From contig NW_027270036.1 in assembly GCF_030848805.1 (NCBI RefSeq), positions 257,965 through 321,964 on the forward strand: a stretch of DNA of 64,000 bases, given 5' to 3'. Each line of letters begins with the position of its first letter. Position 1 is the stretch's first letter. Under the pieces are notes generated by a model. It saw nothing but the letters and a program-made list of their open reading frames with translations. It had not been told where the DNA came from and did not search any database. The position numbers and the translations under genes are program-made. Source of the DNA: Temnothorax longispinosus (Eukaryota > Arthropoda > Insecta > Hymenoptera > Formicidae). Positions 1-10,542 of this stretch are shown here, piece after piece.

Positions 1-2
1 AA

Positions 3-938
3 ACGGTCAGAAGCATAGTAGGCGACGCCTTGTCAGATGCCCACGACAAATTAACAGCTAGCTTGAGCGGCAATCTTCAGTCAATAGAGCAGAGGAACGC
101 CGGCGCTTCCTCTGTGCCCTCTTATGCAGCGGTGGTTTCGGAGCAATCGTGCGTGCGGGTGGCTCGCGGCTCCTCTATCGAGGTACCTAGAACCACCAAC
201 TTGATTGTTACTCCAAAGGAGGATTTCTCCGCGAAGTACAAAACGTCTAGGGAAACCAGGGAAGTGCTGCAAAAAACCATTAAGCCATCTGAGTACAACC
301 TTAAGGTCAACAGAATTACGTCAGCGAAGAACAACGGTGTGCGTATTGAGGCACTTACTGTGAATCTGCCCAAGATAAAAAGTTCTCGGGAACTTGAAGA
401 CGCTGGACTCAGATTGGAGCAGGAAGGCAAAATCAACCCTAGGCTACTGATTCGCGGAGTGCCATGCACCATGTCGAGGGAGGAGATAAAGGAGGATCTT
501 GTCACTCTCAACCTAAAGGACCACGATGCGCCTGAGTTAAAAGTTGTGTACATCTTTCCCCGGAAAGATAATCGGCGCACGACCAACTGCGTGATTGAGG
601 TCACTCCGGACATCCGCACTCATTTGCTTAAAGACCGGTACATATTTTTAGACTACTTTGCCTGCGAGATTACTGACTACGTAAGAGTCCTACAGTGTTT
701 CAAATGCCTTGCTTTCGGTCATTTCGCGAAAGATTGTCGTTTCACGACTATATGCGGTCACTGTGCAGGCGGTCACGAAACTAGGAATTGCACCTTAAGG
801 AGCGGGGCACCGGAGTGCGGGAACTGCAAGCGATGGTTGCCTCAAGCAGGACGACAACATTCAGCCCTTGACAACAAGAACTGTCCCATCTTACGCAGAC
901 GTATGTCGGAAAGGATTAGCAGCATTAATTATGGATAA
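3..938 (+). CDS. LINE ORF1, gag-like zinc-knuckle protein (partial at the 5' end)
   Basis: This reading frame is open from the window edge, so the true start is upstream. The C-terminal third carries gag-like zinc knuckles: CFKCLAFGHFAKDC (CX2CX4HX4C), followed by CGHCAGGHETRNC and CGNC. In LINEs of this type ORF1 binds the element RNA and packages it into a ribonucleoprotein with the ORF2 enzyme. The N-terminal part is charged and low in recognisable motifs. The stop codon at 936-938 overlaps the likely ORF2 start at 931, an arrangement usual in insect LINEs that suggests translational coupling. No internal stop is visible in the part present. Confidence 0.85.
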   Translation, partial: TVRSIVGDALSDAHDKLTASLSGNLQSIEQRNAGASSVPSYAAVVSEQSCVRVARGSSIEVPRTTNLIVTPKEDFSAKYKTSRETREVLQKTIKPSEYNLKVNRITSAKNNGVRIEALTVNLPKIKSSRELEDAGLRLEQEGKINPRLLIRGVPCTMSREEIKEDLVTLNLKDHDAPELKVVYIFPRKDNRRTTNCVIEVTPDIRTHLLKDRYIFLDYFACEITDYVRVLQCFKCLAFGHFAKDCRFTTICGHCAGGHETRNCTLRSGAPECGNCKRWLPQAGRQHSALDNKNCPILRRRMSERISSINYG

Positions 939-2496
939 CGAGCCTACGAATCATCTTCGTCTCTGTCATGTCAACTGCCAATCTCTGCTTGCACATCTTG
1001 ATGAATTCCGATCCTTTTTCGTTGGTTCGGGATATCATATCATCTGCATATCTGAATCCTGGCTAAAACCGCATGTACCTGATCATATGGTCTCTCTATA
1101 TGGATATCATCTCTTGAGATGCGACCGTGTCGGTAGAGGTGGTGGGGGGGTGGCAGTATACATGTCGAACTCTTTCCAGGCCTCGACATTGCGCCAATCC
1201 GGGAACATCAACTGTGAAGGTCCTGAACATCTAATCCTTGAGATTTCTGTCAGGAACTGTTCCAAGATACTACTAGCTGTTGTTTACAGACCACCACACT
1301 GCGGATTTTCGGATTTCTTTGACGTCTTTTCTGATTTGTCGGTTAATTACAAGCACTCCATCATTTTCGGGGATTTTAATGCCGATCTTTGTTCCTCGAC
1401 CTTTGACTCGGAACATATTCGATCATTTGTACGCGCATCTAACTTTTTTCTTGTGCCCTACACCACTACGCATCATACCCGTACTGCCTCCACCCTGCTT
1501 GACCTGTGCCTTATAGATGAGTCTAATAAGCTCGTCGATTACGTGCAGCGCGAGGTCTGCTTTCTATCCGCTCACGATCTCATCGCCATCACATACGATG
1601 TCAGGATAGAGCGGATCCCTGAGCGCACCATCCGAGTTCGGGATTTTCGAGCTTTTAATCTGGAAAATTTTCTCGACGAACTTGCGTCTCTGAACTGGTC
1701 TGAGCTTTACTCTGCAGCTAGTGTCGACGCAAAAGTTGATATCTTCAACAATCTCCTTTTGACTTGTTACGACCAACATGCTCCCTTCCGGGTCATGCGA
1801 CCCAAGCACCTGCCAGCACCTTGGCTCACGGAGGATATTAAATCCCGGATGAGGGAGAGGGATAGAGCCAGAAGAGTCTGGATGAGGAGTAGAACGGACG
1901 CTAACTACCTCACCTTTAGACGCCTGAGAAACTTGGTGCAGGTCGAGGTACGGAGGGCTAAGTCGGAGTTCTTCCATGAGGAGTTCCAGGATTTGAATGA
2001 GCCTAATGAGATCTGGCGAAAACTTAGAAAATTCGGTCTTCTTAAATCCAAAGCAAGGACGGAGAATCTCGCTTTTACCAGCGAGGAACTTGTTGACCAC
2101 TTTACGTGCAACGTGACGTCGAACACGGACTGTATCCAGGCCATCTACTTGGGCGAGACTGCGTATGATGACTCAAAATTTTATTGGAGCAACATTGAGC
2201 CCCTGGATATTGTTCGGACTATCGGCAAGAGTAAGTCGGATGCCATGGGAGTGGATGGACTACCTCGGAGCCTGGTGGTTAGGGCGCTCCCGAGCACCCT
2301 CCTAGCCTTAACTCACATTTTTAACTTTTGCTTCACCCACGGGGTCTTTCCTGAGGTCTGGAAGTCGGCCATTGTCTGTCCCGTCCCTAAAGTTAGAAGT
2401 CCTGCCGTGCTAAATGATTTCAGGCCAATCTCATCTTGTGTGTTACCTTAAAGGTTCTCGAGCGCATCGCGGCAGACCAGATTATGAGATACTTAG
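931..2496 (+). pseudogene. LINE ORF2, endonuclease plus start of reverse transcriptase (5' part)
   Basis: The frame is open from 868, but the first ATG is at 931, overlapping the ORF1 stop. The first ~230 residues form an apurinic-type endonuclease: HVNCQSLLAHLDEF at the start, SESWL, VYRPP and GDFNADL are its usual signatures. The reverse transcriptase begins near the end (NDFRPIS). A stop at 2449-2451 is created by a one-base frameshift near 2427: in the +1 frame the expected reverse-transcriptase text continues (KVLERIAADQIMRYL) up to 2496, where a solo LTR interrupts it. The protein would nick target DNA and prime reverse transcription there, but this copy cannot make a full enzyme. Confidence 0.85.
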
Positions 2497-3205
2497 TGTT
2501 CGAGAGCGCGCGGTTGCGCGAGATAGCGCGAGGTAACGAGACGACCACAAAAACAAGGAACAAGTACCGAATTGCAAAATAAACGAATATATTTAATAAT
2601 GTCCAATATGTACAGGTATATACAGTTCTTCCCTTTTTTCAAAGGAAGCCGTGGAGCGCGCACAGAAGCTACGGCTAGCGATGCGGCGAAAAACGTTCAA
2701 AACGCGGAACAGCGGTGTGTAAAGCGGAGTACGAAAGCGGGTTTCTATGATCTGCGAGCGAAATCGTTTCCGCGGCGCGGCGACGGTCCTTTTAAACACC
2801 TCCGAGGCGAAACTCCCTCCCTGCAGATTTCCCAGAATTTCGGGAGGGTGATTGGCCGTCGGAGTCCCGCGTCATGGAGCTGACGTCACCGATTTCACGT
2901 GGCGACCCGACGGGGTCGTCACCTGTTTTCGAGTGCTTTGTGTATAGCATGGATCGTTCCTTTGTTCTAGCGTTGTTGTTTGACTTTATTATTGATTACA
3001 ATGTTAAAGTTTCTAGGAAGCTAATCCCGAAAGATCCATGCGCTATACCGAATATTTCCTTGACAATTCTCATGCGACGATTTTGCGCGAACATTAGTCA
3101 CTTTCACCTTATAAAATATGAGAACGAAATTTATTGCAAGCGTGCATGTGCTGACATGCAGCCGAACGCGACTTTGTCGCGATGCGACGTTTGCGATCTC
3201 AAACA
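2497..3205. mobile_element. Solo LTR (709 bp) inserted in LINE ORF2
   Basis: The insertion begins TGTTCGAGA and ends TCTCAAACA, so it has TG...CA ends with a 9-bp near-perfect terminal inverted repeat. It is flanked by the 5-bp direct repeat CTTAG (2492-2496 and 3206-3210). On both sides the LINE reverse transcriptase reads on without loss. These are the marks of a solo LTR left by recombination between the two LTRs of a Gypsy- or BEL-type retrotransposon. The family cannot be named from the LTR alone. Short open frames inside it are not credible genes. Confidence 0.85.
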
Positions 3206-4451
3206 CTTAGAGGAACACAACCTTCTCGACCCTTTTCAGTCTGCTTACAGAAAGGATTTTTCCACGCAGACGGCGCTCATAAGGGTCTTGGACGAGGTCA
3301 GGCTGGCTGCTGATAAGAGGAAGATCACTTTAGCCGTATTCTTTGACTTTTCTAAGGCCTTTGACAATGTCTGTCACGACATCTTGATTGACAAGGCCAG
3401 GAATCTGGGCTTTGCTTGCTCTACTCTGCGTTGGCTTTGTTCCTATTTAACCAATAGAAAACAGGCGGTACGCGACCCGTCCACTGGGATGCCGTCGACT
3501 GAGAGAACTGTTCGAAGGGGTGTACCACAGGGTTCTGTTCTCGGACCGATTTTCTTTCTCCTCTACCTGGTGGATTTCGGAAATGTCCTACAGCACTGCA
3601 AGTATAATTTTTACGCGGATGATCTTATGATCTATCTGCATGCTGAGCCAGTGTTTCTTTCGGACGCTATCAAGAGGATAAATGAAGATATAGAGAGGAT
3701 TGTGCAGTGGGCTGTCGATAACAAGCTGACGATCAACCTTGGAAAGACAAAGGCAATGATCTTGGGAACACTGCGCTTTGTAAGAAACGTCGATCTGGAC
3801 TCTGTGCCTCAGGTTCGAGTCGGGGAATCCGCGATTCCTTTCTCGGACTCGGTGGAGTACTTGGGTGTGACAATCAATAGCACTCTCTCATGGGAAAAAC
3901 AGGCGACTAAAACGATCTCCAAAGTGAATTCGGCTCTCTACCAGCTTAAACTTTGCAGGCAACTTCTCCCAGTTCCTCTTCGTGTGAAGCTTGTCTCTGC
4001 CTTAATGCTTCCTCATTTTGACTACTGCTGCACAGTTTTCACTAACATCACAGGCCAGCATAACCTGCGCCTGCAGAGAGCCCTGAACAGATGTGTGCGC
4101 TTTATCTTCAACCTCAAGCGCGACGAACACATCACTCCGTATCTTGTCAGATTGGGCTGGCTCAAGATCGATCTTAGGCGGTCATATTTGGTGGGAAGTC
4201 TGACATTCTCTGTACTCAGGAAGGAAAAGCCGCAAGTTATCTACAGCAATTTTACTTTTAAGCATGAAAACATGCAGCGGCATACTAGATCTCCAACAGA
4301 TATCCTTAACCTTCCGCTCTGCCGTACTGAATTCTTTAAGCGATCTTTTTGTTTCTCTGCTGCTGGAATTCTCTCCCTTCCGACATTCGCAACACGACGT
4401 GTATCAGCTCTTTTAAGGCGAAATTATATAAATTCCTGTTCTCATCTTTAA
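3206..4451 (+). pseudogene. LINE ORF2, reverse transcriptase (3' part)
   Basis: The reading frame resumes after the solo LTR with EEHNLLDPFQSAYRKDFST. Reverse-transcriptase blocks appear in order: FFDFSKAFDNV (catalytic Asp block), RRGVPQGSVLGP, FYADDLMIY (the YADD catalytic pair), then LGKTKAM and SVEYLGV. The C-terminal tail (to SCSHL, stop 4449-4451) shows no RNase H domain. The frame apparently extends upstream of 3206, but the part before EEHN belongs to the inserted LTR. Without the frameshift and the LTR this would be one protein with the segment at 931-2496. Confidence 0.88.
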
Positions 4452-4689
4452 GTGCATGAGATTTCTGTCGGTAGACCTGAGCGTATCTTGAGATTATTGT
4501 GTAAACTATTTTTGCCCTACGGCTCTTGTAAATCATTTTTTAGCTATTAGTATCTGTATTTCTTTACTTACTTTACTCTTGTATCTTCCATTGTAGTTAC
4601 TTTTTTTATATATGAATGCACGAATGTTTATTTTATTCGACACTCTTTGTAATTTAGTTTCGACGCTTTAGGGGACGTAGTCCCAGAGC

Positions 4690-4765
4690 GTCTAATAAAT
4701 GATGATTCTGATTCTGATTCTGATTCTGATTTTGATTCTGATTCTGATTCTGATTCTGATTCTGA

Positions 4766-4813
<48 letters not shown>
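4690..4813 (+). repeat. Microsatellite tail (GATTCT)n then (TC)n
   Basis: About ten copies of GATTCT run into a (TC)n tract. It sits exactly at the 3' end of the LINE, where such elements commonly carry short tandem repeats used in target priming. The Arg/Glu and Ser/Glu open frame read on the other strand is an artefact of this repeat. Confidence 0.9.
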
Positions 4814-4817
<4 letters not shown>

Positions 4818-4905
4818 TAATTAGTGACGAACGAGATTCCCACTGTCCCTATCTACTATCTAGGGCCAAGGGACGGGCTTGGAAAAATCTAGCGGGGAAA
4901 GAATG
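4814..4905 (+). pseudogene. 28S rRNA gene fragment (degenerate)
   Basis: The stretch matches, from memory, the conserved part of insect 28S rRNA around the R2/R1 insertion sites: CATCTAATTAGTGACG, then ACGAGATTCCCACTGTCCCT, the CTACTATCTAG block and a degenerate GCTTGGAAAAA...GCGGGGAAAG. Short internal pieces are missing (after GTGACG and after ATCTAG), so it is a decayed fragment, not a working gene. It abuts the microsatellite tail of the LINE directly. Confidence 0.75.
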
Positions 4906-4961
4906 TCTGTTAAGTTAGAACCCCCCAGACAAAAAATCGGAATAACACATATACAGAAATT

Positions 4962-6528
4962 AAGTGCTATTTATGTGCTAATTATAGCTCTAGTTCACGA
5001 TTTTTGTGTCTCGAGCGGTTTCGCAGGACATCGCAATTGAAAGTGGGGGTGCTGGCTTAACGTAAGCTAGCACCCCCACTCACTTAAAATTACATATAAA
5101 ATAAAAAACTCAATATGCTAGAATTATGTGCTTTTTATGTGCTTTTAAATGCCTCAAACGAAATTAGTCTATCTGTAATAGTTTAAAAGCATATACACAA
5201 AAAAAAGATCTATGTACTACTGATATAAGAGTATAATATCAGTTAAAATACAGAAAGCAAAATAATTCTTGTTTTAAAATGTTTCTCGATTAATGTGTTC
5301 TCGAAATATGCACAATGAAATTTTCGTGCTCATCCCCTTCCACCGACCCGAACGTGAGCACCCCATACGTACAAGAGTCAAGTACCAGTTCAAATACAGA
5401 TGGCAAATTGGTTTTAAAGTCTTAAAATGTTCCTTAATTTATGTGCTTTCAAAATATGTAGAATAAAAGTTTTGTGCTTATCCCCTTCAGCCGACAAACC
5501 TCCTTGAAAGTGAGCACCCCATAAGTACAATCCAGTCTTACCAGTTAAAATACAGGATAGCGAATTGGTTTTATTAATCTTAAAATGTTCCTTATTTGTG
5601 TGCTTTCAAAATATGTAGAATAAAAAGTTTTGTGCTGATCCCCTTCAGCTAACAAACCGCCTTGAAAGTGAGCACGCCATGCGTACAAGAGTAAAGTACC
5701 AGTTAAAATATAGACAGTGAATTGGTTTTAGTCTTAAAATGTTCCTTAATTTATGTGCTTTCAGAATATGTAGAATAAAAGTTTTTTGCTTATCCCCTTC
5801 AGCCGACAAACCGCCTTGAAAGTGAGCATCCCATACGTACAAGAGTAAAGTACCAGTTCACGGAAATCTCATTGTGCATATTTTGAAAGCACATAAATTA
5901 AGAAACATTTTGAGACTAAAACTAATTTGATATCTGTATTTCAACTGGTACTTTACTCTTGTACCTATGGGGTGCTCACTTTCAAGGAGGTTTGTCGGCT
6001 GAAGGAGATAAGCACAAAACTTTTATTCTACATATTTTAAAAGCACATAAATTAAAGAACATTTTAAGACTAAAACCAATTTGCTATCTGTATTTGAACT
6101 GGTACTTTACTCTTGTACGTATGGGGTGCTCACGTTCGCAGTCGGTGGAAGGGGATGAGCACGAAAATTTCATTGTGCATATTTCGAGAACACATTAATC
6201 GAGAAACATTTTTAAAACAAGAATTATTTTGCTTTCTGTATTTTTTTAACTGACTACTTTACTCTTATATCAGTAGTATATAGATTTTTTTTTGTGTATA
6301 TTGTTTTAAAACTATTACAGATAACTAATTTCGTTTGAGGCATTTGAAAGCACATAAAAAGCACATAATTCTAGCATATTGAGTTTTTTTTATTTTACAT
6401 GTAATTTTATGAATGGGGGTGCTAGCTTACGTTTAAAGCCAGTACCCTCACTTTCAATTGCGATTTCCGCGAAACCTCGAGCACAAAAATCGTGAATAGA
6501 GCACATAATTAGCACATAAAGAGCACTT
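4962..6528. mobile_element. Foldback element with tandem repeats in both arms
   Basis: The outer ends are inverted copies: AAGTGCTATTTATGTGCTAA at 4962 pairs with the complement of the bases ending at 6528. Arms of roughly 0.6-0.9 kb follow, with the 'GGGGGTGCTNGCTTA' block at 5046 and 6415 facing each other. Inside the left arm a ~150-bp unit (GTGCTTATCCCCTTCAGCCG ... CTTTCAAAATATGTAGAAT) is repeated in direct order from about 5320 to 5870. Inverted copies of the same unit fill 5870-6240. Peptides read from this unit on both strands are repeats of each other and not genes. Confidence 0.8.
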
Positions 6529-7317
6529 CACCAGAAATTTGGCGCTGTGCACAGTTCTATTTTTTTATCACTAGGCTTGAACTATAGCTCAAACGATTGC
6601 TCCCTAATTGCTTGCCGCCTCAGAATCAACAATTGCTGCCCCTTTTAAAATTATAATTTTTGAGATATTTAATAAAAACGAAAATTTCTAACTTTTTATC
6701 GAAAAACATATTTATAATACTCCTTATGCAACCCGTAAACTCTCGGCATTAGTAGAACGATTTGCTTCATTGCTCCTTATTGCTCCATCATCATTTTAAT
6801 GTTTATTGCATTTTTTATTGAAAAATTAACAAATTAAATCATTTCACAAGTAACGCCGCCGCCGTCACTATCGGCCAGCCTACTGTAACTATGGCTCGGC
6901 AGCCATTGGCGGAAATATTCAAACGTAATATAATAGCTCTATTGTTTACTAACCTATATCTCAAAGAGTTTATGTCAACATTTCCTATTAATTTTCGGCC
7001 TCGGCAGCTTCCAATAACGACTAACCCGCGTTGTAATGCCTCGCGCTTGATCCAGTGTGGAGTGCTTTATATTGCTTTTCAAATCTTACTTTCGGTGGAC
7101 TTTTATTAGAATCGCTCCTTCGCTCTAATTAAGTATTTCTTCAACTCTCTCCTTCGTTAATTAATTTTGTGTATATTTTAGCAAAGAACTGTTTATTTTT
7201 TGGAAAAGTAACATTTCTCACAGTCTTCTGCAAGTATATCCAACATAAAACGATTGCTCCTTAATTGCCCACCTGTCAGCATTGTGCATGAGCCCTTATT
7301 GACGTTTAGGCTGAGTT

Positions 7318-7697
7318 TCCACTGTGCGCGTCACGCGTCGCGTCATCTGTCGTTAAAGCCCCTGCACAATGCCACGGCAACAGGCATAGGAACAGGGAAG
7401 TAGAACTCAGAAACTGATGTATAAATGCAGAATAAACAGGGACACAGGCAATAGACACAGAGTTTCCGTCACGTTGGAAATTTGTGCCTATTGCCTGTTG
7501 CCAACCAATCATAGCATTCAAACTTTTAGGTTGTAATAACGATTTTTTTTGGTTATTTCCTGTTCCTATTGCCTGTTGTCTGGCATTGTGCAAGGGGCTT
7601 AACTAATCTAAACATCCCATTACAAATAATGTAATAAAATAAGATTGTTTGATTGGTCGCGACGATTGCGTGACGCGCTTCAGGGGAAACTCGGCCT
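7318..7697. mobile_element. MITE with TIR AGGCTGAGTTTCC
   Basis: AGGCTGAGTTTCC...GCGTCACGCG at the left pairs with GCGTGACGCG...GGAAACTCGGCCT at the right. It is split by the TTAA-flanked MITE at 7353-7602, so it is the older of the two. Confidence 0.65.
7353..7602. mobile_element. TTAA-flanked MITE (piggyBac-like)
   Basis: The element starts TTAAAGCCCCTGCACAATG and ends CATTGTGCAAGGGGCTTAA, with the inner repeat CAACAGGCATAGGAACAGG / CCTGTTCCTATTGCCTGTTG. A TTAA at each end is the target preference of piggyBac transposons. A related single end, TTAAGCCCCTTGCACAAT, occurs at 43867. Confidence 0.7.
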
Positions 7698-7843
7698 TAG
7701 TGCCCATCCAATAGGTGTTTTAAGCCCTAAGCCTTAAGAAATTTGTTCAATCACAATTGACTGTTGAAAAGAATAAAATTGACTGTGATTGGTCATTTCT
7801 TATGGCTTAGGGCTCTTAAAAACTTATTGTAGATGGGCACTAA
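7697..7843. mobile_element. Short hairpin MITE, TIR TTAGTGCCCATC
   Basis: TTAGTGCCCATCCAATAG...AAGCCCTAAGCC pairs with GGCTTAGGGCT...GATGGGCACTAA. It directly abuts the preceding MITE. No coding content. Confidence 0.65.
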
Positions 7844-8869
7844 CCACTATTCGTTCTTATTCAAGACCGTTTTAAAGTAATATGGGCTTCTTGATTGGTG
7901 CATGCCGTCGTTAAGATTGTAAGCGGGCTTAAATTAAGAACACATTGCTCAGCGAGAAACTGTGTTCGAGTTTTTGGTTTTGGTTTAAGCCAATCAACTT
8001 GCAGCTCTTACAGAAAAGCAGCGACGAATAGAGCGATTGAAAATCCCAATAGAGCGAAGCGAGAAATGTTATTCTACCCGAAAATCAATAGGAAAATGTT
8101 GACTAAACTCTTTGAGATATAGTTATGAACAATAGAGCTATTATATTACGTTTGAATATTTCCGGCCAAGGCTGCCGAGCCATAGTTACAATAGGCGGCC
8201 GATAGTGGCGGCGGCGGCGTTACTTGTGAAATGATTAATTTTTGTCTTAAGTTTTCAATAAAAATGCAATAAATCATTAAAATTATGATGAAGCAATAAG
8301 GAGCAATGAAGGAGCATCGTTCTATGACGGAATTTTAGTTGCATAGAATTATTATAAATATGTTTTTCAATAAAAATTAGAAATTTTTTCGTTTTTATTA
8401 AATATTTCAAAAAATAATAATTTTAAAAGGGGAGCAATGGTTGATTCTGAGGGAGCAATTAGGGAGCAATCGTTTGAGCTGTTCATTAAAAAATATGAAC
8501 TCTCAGCGCTAACTTATTTCCGGTCCGTTCGAGCGCCCACGAGAGACTGCCTAGAGGAATATTCCTCTCCTCGGGCTCCCTACCTCCGAAGTTTTACCCC
8601 CACCATGGGGTCTCGGCCGCTTCTCCTCGCGGTAATTTTCCATTCTACGCTGTTACAATAGCTGTTTTACGAGTTTCGGCTCGCCAGGTGTGCGCCAGAT
8701 GTTCACGATGGAATTTCCGCCGCTAGTACACTATTTACGACGCGCTTAATCAGCTCCCGGGTAGCGGTTTTTCAACCCTTTGAATAATGGACTTGTTTGT
8801 GAGGGCGCCGACCCGTGCGCACGGCCTCTCCTACGTCCTAATGCCGATTCCGGGTCGACTTCCTGGAGA

Positions 8870-9775
8870 AGACGTCCAGGTCGCTTTCTAGGTGTCCGCC
8901 GATGGCGGCGACCTTGCTGCCTATTCCCCCGGTCCCTACTAGGCGGTATTCCGGCCCGACTTCCTGTAGCCGACGTCTAGGATTATCGGTTACCCGGACT
9001 GTCCGGGCAACACCGCCGTTCGGATGGTCGGATCTCGACCGCGATTCGTTCCTCGGGTGTACTAGGTATCCCCGAGGACGCAGTTTGAACTCTTTTCCGC
9101 TACGACCCTTGGTTCGGAAGTTCGCAAATTGTCCGGCGAACCGTGTGTCGGGATGATCGGATTTCGTTCGTAATCGATTCCTAGGCCCTATCTACCTTCC
9201 CTGAGTACGCAGTTTCGACCCCTTTCCGTTCCGACGCTCGGTTCGCGATTTCGTAAGTTGTCCGGCAAACCCTATGTTTGCGCGCTCGGATCGCGCTCGC
9301 GATCGGTTCCTGGGGTCTGGCTAGCCCCCTTGAGTACGCAGCTTCGGTCCTTTTTCGCTCCGACGCTCGGTTCGCGTTTTCGCAAATTGTCCGGCAAACC
9401 TGAGGTTGCGCGTTCGGATCGCGCTCGCGATCGGTTCCAAGGGTCTGGCAATCCCCCTGAGCCACGCAGCTTCGGTCCTTTTCCGCTCCGACGCTCGGTT
9501 CACGTTTTCACAAATTGTCCGGCAAACCTGATGTTTTGCGCGTTCGGATCGCGCTCGCGATTGACTCAGAGGTCGGTTAGACCTTCTTCTGGGTGCAGCT
9601 TTCGCCGTTTGGCGCTGCGGCATCCTGTTCGCGTTTTCGCGGATTGTCCGGCAAACCCTGTGTCTGCGTAATCGGATCGCGCTGGTTTCTTGTGGATTCC
9701 CTTTTTGGGGATCCGGGAGACGGCAGTTCGATTCTTACTCGCGTAGCACGCGCGGTACGTGCACTAAGTGTCCGC
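8870..9775 (+). repeat. GC-rich tandem array, 129-bp period
   Basis: The word GTCCGG within (A/G)TTGTCCGGCAAACC occurs at 9001, 9131, 9260, 9389, 9517 and 9646, spacings of 128-130 bp. Each unit also holds CGCGTTCGGATCGCGCTCGC and TTCCGCTCCGACGCTCGGTT. The copies degrade toward the left edge. Several overlapping open frames on both strands are by-products of the high GC content. The array stands out from the AT-rich flanks and lies just left of the virus-like remnant. Bases 8484-8870 are GC-rich with no recognised feature. Confidence 0.85.
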
Positions 9776-10112
9776 GCTCTGAAGATTGTGTGAGACTCGA
9801 CCATCTAATTTATCGGTGCATTATCGATCCACGCACCTGTTGCAAACAAAACATAACTCCCTTTCTCGTGGTCGGGCCGGGCACCTTCGTGCCAAAAGAA
9901 ACTAAAAAATCTGTGGATCGCGAAGAAAAAGTCTTACTAACTAATCGAGCCGCTGCTCGGCGACCGCTGTCGCATGTCTTAAGATTAACTGCGCCGGACG
10001 GGTATAATCGATGACTTTATTGAGCAAATAATAATAGAAAACCCAAATCATAAAATAAAATTAATGGAAAATCGTCTCGACTCCGTCCTCGGAGCGCTCA
10101 CGCAACTTAAAA

Positions 10113-10539
10113 CTACTCGGGGATGTCCCCCTCGTCTACGGAGTCGTCTTCCTCGCTGGATGGGCTAATGAATCCGTCACTGGGCTCCTCCCACTGCTGG
10201 CTCGGCATCGCTGTGATCGTCACCGTCTCCTGCACGGTGACCGGGGTCAGTTCGATTCGATAGGCGCAATCGAACGCCTCAGCAGCGTGCCTAATCGCTT
10301 CCATTTCGGCGGGAGAGCCCCATTGGCACGCGTCTCCCGCCAATTGCACCGGCTGGTGCGCTACCTCGCGGCGAACTACCGGCAAATGGTGTGCTCCGCC
10401 GGCTGCGTCTGGCCACCTGCCGCGGTCGCGGCGTCGCCCGTCGCTCCGCACGCCTCAATTCCTCGGGTGACAGTCGGGTGATGACAACCCGGGGCTGGCT
10501 CAGAAGCTGCGCGCGCATCGTTTTTGCGCACGGCTTCAC
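10113..10539 (-). pseudogene. Basic protein with acidic C-terminus, virus-like element, unknown function
   Basis: I do not recognise this gene. Read on the - strand, the N-terminal part (from 10539) is rich in Arg and Ala (VVITRLSPEELRRAERRA). A shift to a second frame gives a long stretch that ends in an acidic tail (EEDDSVDEGDIPE, stop at 10113). The two frames overlap, so a frameshift near 10400-10450 is likely, or these are two overlapping genes. AATAAA on the - strand at about 10017-10022 could end its transcript. It lies downstream of the other - strand genes of the virus-like remnant and shares their GC content. Confidence 0.4.
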
Positions 10540-10542
10540 GGT

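Larger units (their letters stand above)
1..4813 (+). mobile_element. LINE (non-LTR retrotransposon), 5' end outside the window, interrupted by a solo LTR
   Basis: A LINE reads left to right: ORF1 (zinc-knuckle protein), ORF2 (APE-type endonuclease then reverse transcriptase), a short 3' UTR and a (GATTCT)n then (TC)n tail. ORF1 and ORF2 overlap through the shared bases ATGGATAA. No RNase H domain follows the reverse transcriptase. That order and the CCHC ORF1 fit the Jockey/I/R1 group of insect LINEs, but I cannot assign a clade. The element is dead: ORF2 has a one-base frameshift near 2427 and a 709-bp solo LTR inserted in the reverse transcriptase. Confidence 0.85.
6586..8480. mobile_element. 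Foldback element (~1.9 kb) with ~420-bp inverted arms and nested MITEs
   Basis: Bases 6586-7008 (starting AGCTCAAACGATTGCTCC) are the inverted complement, with scattered changes, of 8070-8480 (ending AGGGAGCAATCGTTTGAGCT). The motif GGAGCAAT recurs near both ends. Three smaller inverted-repeat elements lie in the centre and are listed separately. No transposase gene is visible, so it is non-autonomous. Confidence 0.8.

Noticed and set aside
4628..4816. Open frame of Arg/Glu and Ser/Glu repeats on the - strand
   Set aside because: It is the translation of the (GATTCT)n/(TC)n microsatellite, not a protein.
5645..6198. Similar small proteins on both strands in the first foldback
   Set aside because: They arise from the tandem/inverted 150-bp unit; no start context or conserved domain.
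8902..9804. Several overlapping 66-137 residue open frames
   Set aside because: All run through the GC-rich 129-bp tandem array, where stops are rare in every frame.
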